From Anaerolineales bacterium UBA5069 (GTDB lineage Bacteria; Chloroflexota; Anaerolineae; Caldilineales; Caldilineaceae): a stretch of DNA of 11,290 bases. This document shows, piece by piece, positions 6,056 through 11,290 of the stretch. Location of the stretch: assembly GCA_002415895.1 (NCBI GenBank), contig DIAV01000389.1:1-11290 (forward strand), written 5' to 3'. Numbering within the stretch: position 1 is the stretch's first letter; each line of letters opens with the position of its first letter. Below the pieces are notes generated by a model, which worked only from the letters and a program-made list of their open reading frames with translations, ran no database searches and was not told the origin of the DNA. The translations under genes were made by a program, and so were the position numbers.

Positions 6056-7585
6056 ATGACGAAGCCCTATATCCTGGCGCATGACCTGGGGACAAGCGGC
6101 AACAAGGCCTCTTTGTTTGACGCAAACGGGCATCTTTTGGCTGCCGACTATGCGCCCTACCCCACCGACTATCCGCGCCCCAATTGGGCGGAGCAGGACC
6201 CTGCGCAGTGGTGGAATGCGGTGTGCACGGCCACGCAGCGGCTGCTCGCGGCGGCGGAGGTCGACGCGGGCGACATCGCTGCTGTCGGCTTCAGCGGCAT
6301 GATGATGGGCGTGCTGCCCGTAGACGCCGCCGGCGTCCCGCTGCGCTCGTGCATTATCTGGGCGGATCAGCGCGCGCAGGACGAGGCGCGCTTTATGGCC
6401 GACACCTGCGGCGCAGATCGGGTCTACCTGCGCTGTGGCCATCGCGTCAGTCCGGCCTACTGCGCCCCCAAAATCCTGTGGATTCGCAATCACCAGCCCG
6501 AAATCTATGCCAGGGCTGCCAAATTTCTTGTGCCCAAGGATTACATGGTGTTTCGCCTTACGGGCGAATGCGTCACGGACTACTCGGACGCCTCGGGCAC
6601 GCTGCTCTTTGATTTGATGACGCGCCGCTGGGCCGATGATTTGCTCACTGAGCTTGATCTCAGCGTCGATCAACTGCCCTTCCCCTTCCCCTCTCCTGCC
6701 GTTGTGGGCACAGTCACGCCCGAAGCCGCCGCAGCCACCGGCCTGCGCGCAGGCACGCCTGTTGTCGCCGGCGGGGGTGATGGCTCCTGCGCAGGCATTG
6801 GCGCAGGCGTAGTCAATCCCGGTTCCGCCTATTGCACAATCGGCACGTCGGCCTGGATCAGCGTCTCCACCAACGCCCCCGTGCCCGACCCGCAGCAGCG
6901 CACCATGACCTTCCATCATGTGCATCCCGAGCGCTATGCGCCCATGGGCGTGCAGCAGTTGGCCGGCGGCGCACGCGAATGGGCGTGGAAGGCCCTGGCC
7001 GGTGATGGCACGCTGGACCTGGACAGCGCCGCCGCGCAGGTGGCCCCCGGCAGCGATGGGCTGATCTTCCTGCCCTATCTCATGGGCGAACGCAGCCCCT
7101 GGTGGAACCCACTCGCGCGCGGCGCTTTTGTAGGGCTGGCCATGCCCCACGGCAAGCCCGAAATGGCGCGTGCCGTGCTTGAGGGCGTGGCCTTTGGTCT
7201 GCGCCAGATTCTTGACGCCTTGCGCGAGCAGGTGCCCGACATTCAGGCGCTGCGGCTGATTGGCGGCGGCGGCAAGAGTCTGCTCTGGCAGCAGATACTG
7301 GCCGATTGCCTTGGATTGCCCATTCACACGCTCGAGCTGAAGGGCGAGGCCGCCAGCTGGGGGGCCGCCGTGGCTGCCGGTGTGGGTGTGGGTCTGTACG
7401 ACTGGTCGATTGCGGCGGCGCGCAGCCAGATTGTCAATGTCATTGACCCCAACCTGGCCCATGCCCAGCGCTACAATGAACTCTTTACCATCTATACCGA
7501 CCTCTACGGCGCGCTGGAACCCTTTTACGCCCGCCTTGCCGCAGCAAACGCAAACGCCGCGGCTAACACGCAATTCGCAGAATAA
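6056..7585 (+). CDS. FGGY-family carbohydrate kinase, xylulokinase-like
   Basis: The 509-residue protein has the two-domain FGGY kinase layout. The N-terminal phosphate-binding loop is HDLGTSGNK (9-17), followed by NWAEQDPAQWW, and GFSGMMMGVLPVD then IIWADQR sit where XylB has GQMHG and LWNDQR. GGGDGSCAGIGAG places the catalytic base Asp at D242, and a C-terminal GGGGKSLLWQQILAD contributes to ADP binding. FGGY kinases phosphorylate sugars or polyols using ATP; the closest style is D-xylulose kinase (xylulose to xylulose 5-phosphate, feeding the pentose phosphate pathway). The Met-rich GMMMG in place of GQMHG leaves the substrate uncertain. No isomerase or transporter is in the window. The frame is open from 5828, but family homology begins at MTKPYILAHD, so ATG 6056 is chosen. 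The next gene overlaps translationally through its ribosome binding site. Confidence 0.85.
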   Translation: MTKPYILAHDLGTSGNKASLFDANGHLLAADYAPYPTDYPRPNWAEQDPAQWWNAVCTATQRLLAAAEVDAGDIAAVGFSGMMMGVLPVDAAGVPLRSCIIWADQRAQDEARFMADTCGADRVYLRCGHRVSPAYCAPKILWIRNHQPEIYARAAKFLVPKDYMVFRLTGECVTDYSDASGTLLFDLMTRRWADDLLTELDLSVDQLPFPFPSPAVVGTVTPEAAAATGLRAGTPVVAGGGDGSCAGIGAGVVNPGSAYCTIGTSAWISVSTNAPVPDPQQRTMTFHHVHPERYAPMGVQQLAGGAREWAWKALAGDGTLDLDSAAAQVAPGSDGLIFLPYLMGERSPWWNPLARGAFVGLAMPHGKPEMARAVLEGVAFGLRQILDALREQVPDIQALRLIGGGGKSLLWQQILADCLGLPIHTLELKGEAASWGAAVAAGVGVGLYDWSIAAARSQIVNVIDPNLAHAQRYNELFTIYTDLYGALEPFYARLAAANANAAANTQFAE

Positions 7586-7589
7586 GGAG
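7584..7589 (+). promoter_or_regulatory. Shine-Dalgarno overlapping the kinase stop codon
   Basis: AAGGAG at 7584-7589 shares its first two bases with the TAA stop (7583-7585) of the sugar kinase and lies eight bases before the phosphatase ATG. This predicts one message with translational coupling. The start codon itself falls in a short foldback, ATGGG (7598-7602)/CCCAT (7608-7612), which could modulate initiation. Confidence 0.8.
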
Positions 7590-7597
7590 CCGAACCC

Positions 7598-8380
7598 ATG
7601 GGCGTGCCCCATTTCAAGAACTACCTGATGGATATGGACGGCGTGCTTGTGCGTGGGCGCACGGCCATTCCCGGGGCCGATGCGTGGATTGCGCACCTGA
7701 ACGAGAACAACATTCCCTATCTGGTGCTCACAAACAACCCCATGTACACCACGCGCGATCTTGCCTACCGGTTGCAATCGGCCGGGCTGCAGGTGCCGCT
7801 GGAGAGCATCTTCACCTCGGCCATGGCCACGGCGCGCTTCCTGCACGCGCAGCGCCCCGAGGGCACGGCCTTCGCGGTTGGCGAGAGCGGCCTCACCAAC
7901 GCGTTGTATGAGGTGGGCTATATCATGACCGACCAGAACCCCGACTATGTGGTGCTGGGCGAAACACACGGCTATAACCTTGAGCAGATCACCAAGGCCA
8001 TTCGCCTGATTGCCGCCGGCTCGCGCTTTGTGGCCACGAACCCGGACCCTTCGGGCCCCTCCGAGGCGGGGCTGGTGCCGGCGTGTGGCGCGATGGCGGC
8101 GCTCATCCAGGCAGCCACAGGCGAGGCTCCTTTCTACGTGGGCAAACCCAACCCGCTGATGATGCGCACGGCGCTCAATTACCTGGGCGCGCATTCGGAA
8201 GAGACTGTGATGATTGGCGACCGCATGGACACCGACATTATCTCGGGCGTGAGCAGCGGCGTCTCGACCATTCTCGTGCTTACGGGTGTGACGCAGCGCC
8301 ATGAGGTGGTGCGTTTCCCCTACCAGCCCTCGCACATCATCGACTCGATTGCCGATCTGATACCCAAGCAAGAGGGCTAG
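7598..8380 (+). CDS. HAD-IIA (NagD/AraL-like) sugar-phosphate phosphatase
   Basis: At 260 residues this is the normal length for HAD subclass IIA. Motif I is DMDGV with nucleophile D12 and acid/base D14, motif II is LTNN with T45, motif III is GKPN with K183, and motif IV is IGDRMDTD with D208 and D213. The C2 cap lies between T45 and K183. All catalytic residues are present, so it should be an active Mg-dependent phosphatase of the cytoplasm. Family members dephosphorylate nucleotides, phosphoglycolate, p-nitrophenyl phosphate or sugar phosphates. Its coupling to a xylulokinase-like gene recalls B. subtilis AraL, a HAD-IIA sugar phosphatase in the arabinose operon, and suggests removal of excess sugar phosphate; that is inference from context. 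A strong ribosome binding site fixes the ATG. Confidence 0.88.
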   Translation: MGVPHFKNYLMDMDGVLVRGRTAIPGADAWIAHLNENNIPYLVLTNNPMYTTRDLAYRLQSAGLQVPLESIFTSAMATARFLHAQRPEGTAFAVGESGLTNALYEVGYIMTDQNPDYVVLGETHGYNLEQITKAIRLIAAGSRFVATNPDPSGPSEAGLVPACGAMAALIQAATGEAPFYVGKPNPLMMRTALNYLGAHSEETVMIGDRMDTDIISGVSSGVSTILVLTGVTQRHEVVRFPYQPSHIIDSIADLIPKQEG

Positions 8381-8416
8381 ATGGCAGCGTCGATGCTGGC
8401 CGAAGACACATCCAAC

Positions 8417-8458
8417 GATCATTGATCATTGATCAATGATCACTGATCAATTATCAAT
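8417..8458. repeat. Heptamer tandem repeat with embedded palindrome
   Basis: Six consecutive 7-bp units follow the pattern GATCAWT: GATCATT, GATCATT, GATCAAT, GATCACT, GATCAAT and TATCAAT. Because the unit switches orientation midway, bases 8423-8442 are a perfect 20-bp palindrome centred between 8432 and 8433, extending to 8417-8448 with a single mismatched pair (8422/8443). It is AT-rich inside GC-rich DNA and fills much of the 105-bp gap between the phosphatase and E2 genes. It has no adjacent T-tract, so termination is uncertain. It may bind a dimeric regulator or be a low-complexity repeat. Confidence 0.85.
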
Positions 8459-8485
8459 GATGCTTTTGCTTTGATCGGGGTTCAC

Positions 8486-9868
8486 ATGGCGACGACAGTG
8501 GTAATGCCCAAGCAGGGGCAGTCGGTTGAAAGCTGTATCATCGTGGAGTGGAAGAAGCAGGTGGGCGACGCGGTGTCCGAGGGCGATGTCCTCTGTGACG
8601 TGGAGACCGATAAGGCGACGCTCGAGGTGGAAGCCACAGCCACGGGTGTGCTGCTTGCACATCTTGCCGCCGCGGGCGACGAAGTGCCCGTGCTGGCGCC
8701 CATTGCCATCATCGGCAACGCTGATGAGGCTGTTGAGGCCGAAGCCATGCCTGCCAGCGGACCCGCCGTTGCGCAACCTGCGGCTGAAGCAATTGCTCAA
8801 TCAACCATTCAACCATTCAACCAATCAACGCACCAGGCGTCCCTGACTGCGACGCACGCCATTTCTCCCCGCGCCCGCCACCTGGCCGAGCGCAAGGGGT
8901 TGGAGACGGCGGCCTTGCAGGGCAGCGGGCCGAGCGGTCGCATCATCGAGCGCGACGTGCTAGCCGCGGCTGCGCAGCAGCCCAGACTGACGCCCGTGGC
9001 CAAAGCCATGGTGGCCGATGGCGGCTTCGCCGTGCCGCAGCAGGGTTCCGGCCCCGGCGGGCGCGTTACCTCGCGCGATCTTGTGCAGCAGGGGGCGCAG
9101 CCGGTTGCCCAGCCTGCCGGACAACCAGCCAGCCGGCCGGCCGTTCAACCGGCTCCTGCGCCGCAAAGCGCCGCCGACTTTACCGAAATCCCCGTCAAGG
9201 GTATCCGCAAAGTCATTGCCGAGCGCATGCTGGCATCGCTGCAAACCACGGCGCAATTGACCATGAACGCCACCGCCGATGCGCGCGCCCTGCAGGGCTA
9301 CCGTGCGCGCCTGAAGGAGAGCCCCGAGGCACTGGGCTTGCGTGGCATCACCATTAACGACCTCGTGCTCTATGCCACGGTGCGCGCGCTGATGCAGCAC
9401 CCCGATCTGAACGCGCACTTTGCCGAGATGGCGATTCGCCAATACGCGCGCGTGCACCTGGGCTTTGCCGTAGATACGGCGCGCGGCCTCATGGTGCCGG
9501 TGATACGCGACGCGCAGACGCTTTCGCTGCGCGGCCTTGCGGCGGCGTCGAAGCGGCTGGCCGCGGCGGCGATTGAGGGCAAGTCGGCGCCCGATGACCT
9601 GACGGGCGGCACCTTCACCGTGACGAACCTGGGCGGCTTTGGCGTGGAGTCCTTTACACCCGTGCTCAACCCGCCGCAGGTGGCAATCCTGGGCGTGAGC
9701 AACATCCAGCTCAAGCCGGTGCAGGGCGCGGGCGGCGTGGAGTTTGTGCCGCATCTGGGGCTTTCACTCACCATCAACCACCAGGTTGTGGATGGCGCGC
9801 CGGGCGCGCGCTTCCTGCAAACGCTGGCCGGGCTGATTGCCAACTTTGATCTTTTGCTGGCAGGCTGA
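8486..9868 (+). CDS. Dihydrolipoamide acyltransferase, E2 of a 2-oxoacid dehydrogenase complex
   Basis: The 460-residue protein has a lipoyl domain (about 1-76) with the lipoyl-lysine K43 in [10 protein letters not shown], an Ala/Pro/Gln-rich linker, two peripheral-subunit-binding domains (about 126-161 with [13 protein letters not shown], and 168-200 with [13 protein letters not shown]), a second linker, and the trimer-forming catalytic domain (232-460). The active-site motif reads NHQVVDG with catalytic H432 and D436; the usual DHR is NHQ. It transfers acyl groups from lipoyl-lysine to CoA. Whether the substrate is pyruvate, acetoin-derived or branched-chain 2-oxoacid cannot be decided. The first linker contains an octamer DNA repeat. 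I prefer ATG 8486 over TTG 8471 because [11 protein letters not shown] is the standard family N-terminus. A TPP-dependent E1 lies two genes downstream. Confidence 0.92.
   Translation: MATTVVMPKQGQSVESCIIVEWKKQVGDAVSEGDVLCDVETDKATLEVEATATGVLLAHLAAAGDEVPVLAPIAIIGNADEAVEAEAMPASGPAVAQPAAEAIAQSTIQPFNQSTHQASLTATHAISPRARHLAERKGLETAALQGSGPSGRIIERDVLAAAAQQPRLTPVAKAMVADGGFAVPQQGSGPGGRVTSRDLVQQGAQPVAQPAGQPASRPAVQPAPAPQSAADFTEIPVKGIRKVIAERMLASLQTTAQLTMNATADARALQGYRARLKESPEALGLRGITINDLVLYATVRALMQHPDLNAHFAEMAIRQYARVHLGFAVDTARGLMVPVIRDAQTLSLRGLAAASKRLAAAAIEGKSAPDDLTGGTFTVTNLGGFGVESFTPVLNPPQVAILGVSNIQLKPVQGAGGVEFVPHLGLSLTINHQVVDGAPGARFLQTLAGLIANFDLLLAG
8798..8829. repeat. Octamer tandem repeat inside the E2 linker
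   Basis: Four 8-bp units CAATCAAC, CATTCAAC, CATTCAAC, CAATCAAC lie in frame within the E2 gene. They are markedly AT-rich compared with the flanking coding sequence. Three units make 24 bases, so the protein shows an eight-residue period (QSTIQPFN then QSTHQ). The position is the flexible linker after the lipoyl domain, where insertions are tolerated. Confidence 0.85.
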
Positions 9869-9883
9869 GATTCGACGATACCC

Positions 9884-9918
9884 GAAGCGAGGCTTCCGCT
9901 TTTGAAGCCTCACTTCAA
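9884..9918 (+). promoter_or_regulatory. Overlapping alternative hairpins upstream of the GNAT gene
   Basis: The 65-bp E2-GNAT gap contains a perfect 8-bp stem GAGGCTTC (9889-9896)/GAAGCCTC (9904-9911). Its left arm can instead pair with GAAGC (9884-9888), and its right arm with CTTCAA (9913-9918) through TTGAAG (9902-9907). The three hairpins are mutually exclusive neighbours. There is no T-tract after them, so simple intrinsic termination is not supported. The ribosome binding site of the next gene begins eight bases later. Confidence 0.45.
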
Positions 9919-9925
9919 GAGCAGT

Positions 9926-9930
9926 GGAGG
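9926..9930 (+). promoter_or_regulatory. Shine-Dalgarno of the GNAT gene, ambiguous GTG start
   Basis: GGAGG at 9926-9930 lies three bases before the GTG at 9934 and six before a second GTG at 9937. The six-base spacing is the more usual, so translation may begin at 9937, one codon shorter. Confidence 0.6.
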
Positions 9931-9933
9931 GCC

Positions 9934-10374
9934 GTGGTGCAGGTGCAGCGCGACGACGGTTACATAATCAGCACCGACCCCGCGCGGCTGGATGTGAATT
10001 CCATCCACGCCTACATCGCCGGAGAGTCGTACTGGGCGCAGGGGCGCAGCCGCGCCCTCATGGAGACGGCCATTGCCAACTCGCTCTGCTTTGGCATGTA
10101 TGCGCCCGCAACAGGCGCGCAGGTGGCTTTCGCCCGCATCATTTCCGATTTTGCCGTCTTCGCATACCTGTGCGATTTGTTTGTGGAGCCGGCGCACCAG
10201 GGCCGCGGCCTGGGCAAGTGGTTTGTGCAGACGATTGTGAACGCACCCGAACTGGCTACTGTGCGCCGCACGCTGCTGGTAACGCGTGACGCCCACACGC
10301 TCTATCGCACCTATGCCGGCTTCGATACGCTGCCGGAGCCCGAAATGTGGATGGCGCGCGTTGTTGACCAGTAA
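9934..10374 (+). CDS. GNAT-family N-acetyltransferase
   Basis: The protein has 146 residues, or 145 if the second GTG is used, which is a normal length for a compact GNAT domain. It carries the beta4 segment LCDLFVEPAHQGRGLGKW (about 79-96) with the acetyl-CoA pyrophosphate-binding Q89-GRGLG-K95 loop, preceded by VAFARIISDF and followed by RRTLLVTRDAHTLYRTYAGF, a C-terminal arrangement common in a widespread family of uncharacterised GNATs. It should transfer an acetyl group from CoA to an amine; the substrate cannot be named. It sits 65 bp after E2 and 77 bp before E1 on the same strand, so it is probably part of the same transcriptional region, but a functional link to acetyl-CoA production is only suggestive. 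Confidence 0.85.
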   Translation: MVQVQRDDGYIISTDPARLDVNSIHAYIAGESYWAQGRSRALMETAIANSLCFGMYAPATGAQVAFARIISDFAVFAYLCDLFVEPAHQGRGLGKWFVQTIVNAPELATVRRTLLVTRDAHTLYRTYAGFDTLPEPEMWMARVVDQ

Positions 10375-10405
10375 GCATCCGTATTGAACTTCGAATGCAG
10401 GCAAA

Positions 10406-10433
10406 CTGACACCCTGCGTGAAAAAACTATACG
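10406..10433 (+). promoter_or_regulatory. Weak candidate promoter before E1
   Basis: CTGACA (10406-10411) and TATACG (10428-10433) are 16 bases apart. The predicted start near 10440 would leave only about 12 bases before the ATG, so the message would be nearly leaderless and the AAAGG at 10436-10440 would be partly lost. E1 may instead be read through from E2. Confidence 0.25.
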
Positions 10434-10451
10434 CCAAAGGAATTTGCCTTT

Positions 10452-11290
10452 ATGCCAAAATCAATCGTGATTGACCCCGCCGAGGTGCGCAAGCCCGCCA
10501 CCCTGGTATCACCCGAAATTCCCTTGAACGCCTATGTGCCTGACGCGCGCCGCGAAGCCGAAAAATACGGCACGGCCACGCTTGTGCGCGTCTACCGCGA
10601 CATGGTCTTTGTGCGCGAGTTTGAAACAATGCTCGACCGCATCAAGCGCGAAGGTTCCTTTGAGGGGATTGAGTATAACCACAAGGGGCCGGCCCACCTG
10701 AGCATTGGCCAGGAGGCGGCGGTTGTGGGCCAGGCGCTCACACTGACGCCTGATGACTACATCTTCGGCTCGCACCGCAGCCACGGCGACATCCTCGCCA
10801 AGGGGCTCTCGGCCATCGACAAGCTGGACGAGGGCGCGCTCGAGAAGATCATGCGCGGATATATGGGGGGTGGCGCGCTGCGTGTTGTGGAGGGTTTTTC
10901 CAATGGTGGCGGGGTGAAATCCATTGCCATCAATTACCTGCTTTACGGCGCGCTGGCCGAGATCTTTGGCCGCGCCAATGGCTTTAACAAGGGCATGGGC
11001 GGCTCCATGCACGCCTTCTTCCCGCCTTTCGGCGTCATGCCCAATAACGCCATCGTTGGCGGCTCAGCCGACATTGCCGTGGGCGGCGCGCTCTACAAGC
11101 GCGTGAACAAGAAGCCCGGCATCGTCATCGCCAACATTGGTGACGCCTCCATGGGCTGCGGGCCCGTATGGGAGGCGATGATGTTTGCCGCCATGGACCA
11201 GTACCGCACCCTGTGGCCCAAGGAGGCAGGCGGCGCCCCCCCCATTCTCTTTAATCTGATGAACAACTTCTACGGCATGGGCGGCCAGCC
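10452..11290 (+). CDS. TPP-dependent 2-oxoacid dehydrogenase E1 component (partial, runs off the end)
   Basis: The frame is open from ATG 10452 to the window end, 279 complete codons with no stop. Features of an E1 alpha region are [40 protein letters not shown] (106-118), [11 protein letters not shown] (180-190), [17 protein letters not shown] and the TPP/Mg site IGDASMG (229-235, GDA instead of GDG) ending at N271-N272. It decarboxylates a 2-oxoacid with thiamine pyrophosphate and transfers the acyl group to the E2 lipoyl arm. Compared with ordinary E1 alpha subunits there are about 45 extra residues between the SHG and MGGSMH motifs and a longer GD-to-NN spacing (about 40). This pattern resembles the large E1 proteins in which alpha and beta regions are fused, which would be checked beyond 11290. 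AAAGG at 10436-10440 is a plausible though distant ribosome binding site. Confidence 0.85.
   Translation, partial: MPKSIVIDPAEVRKPATLVSPEIPLNAYVPDARREAEKYGTATLVRVYRDMVFVREFETMLDRIKREGSFEGIEYNHKGPAHLSIGQEAAVVGQALTLTPDDYIFGSHRSHGDILAKGLSAIDKLDEGALEKIMRGYMGGGALRVVEGFSNGGGVKSIAINYLLYGALAEIFGRANGFNKGMGGSMHAFFPPFGVMPNNAIVGGSADIAVGGALYKRVNKKPGIVIANIGDASMGCGPVWEAMMFAAMDQYRTLWPKEAGGAPPILFNLMNNFYGMGGQ

Noticed and set aside
5951..8422. 823-residue minus-strand frame antisense to kinase and phosphatase
   Set aside because: Low-complexity His/Arg/Gly-rich shadow typical of GC-rich coding DNA; both genes opposite have full catalytic motifs.
8381..8425. Tiny ORF of 14 codons directly after the phosphatase stop
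   Set aside because: ATG abuts the TAG stop, but the frame ends within the heptamer array, has no own ribosome binding site and no recognisable content.
8417..8458. CRISPR-like array
   Set aside because: Units are seven bases with no spacers; it is a simple tandem repeat.
10436..10451. AAAGG/CCTTT hairpin masking the E1 ribosome binding site
   Set aside because: Only five AT-leaning pairs with a six-base loop; too weak to claim regulation.

Overview
The window is GC-rich (estimated by eye), densely coding bacterial DNA. It looks like one end of a short-read metagenomic or genomic contig, because bases 1-19 are exactly the Nextera/Tn5 mosaic-end adapter and not genome. The gene content fits a Chloroflexota (Anaerolineae/Caldilineae-like) bacterium: a YfhO-type GT-C membrane protein with a C-terminal WYPGW motif, a membrane-anchored Trm112-like protein, a divergent GroEL paralogue, and an unusual large-type TPP-dependent E1 next to an E2 acyltransferase. 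This taxonomic call is inference from protein style, with no marker gene present.

Left third (22-3057), minus strand: a small Asp-box beta-propeller protein and a divergent chaperonin form a tight two-gene unit (25 bp gap). They are separated from an upstream membrane-anchored Trm112-like gene by a clear rho-independent terminator at 2629-2657. The chaperonin is full length, but by alignment to E. coli GroEL it carries Arg at the position of the catalytic Asp398.

The divergent intergenic region (3058-3516) is 459 bp long. It holds several inverted repeats, including a nested one at 3215-3264, and a plausible promoter for the rightward gene. It carries no convincing gene.

Right two thirds, plus strand: a 782-residue YfhO-like polytopic protein, then, after a promoter-like gap, an FGGY-family (xylulokinase-like) sugar kinase coupled to a HAD-IIA (NagD/AraL-like) phosphatase whose Shine-Dalgarno overlaps the kinase stop codon. 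A 105-bp gap with an AT-rich heptamer array and a strong palindrome follows. Next come a dihydrolipoamide acyltransferase (E2) with one lipoyl domain and two apparent E3-binding domains, a GNAT acetyltransferase, and the N-terminal part of a TPP-dependent 2-oxoacid dehydrogenase E1 that runs off the end. E2 and E1 should form part of a 2-oxoacid dehydrogenase complex, in the unusual order E2-GNAT-E1.

No rRNA, tRNA, CRISPR array, insertion sequence or phage gene was seen. I find no clear new defence or mobile system. The best leads are the D398R chaperonin with its propeller partner, the kinase-phosphatase pair, the two-PSBD E2 with an octamer repeat in its linker, the E1 insertions, and the repeats and foldback structures in the intergenic regions.
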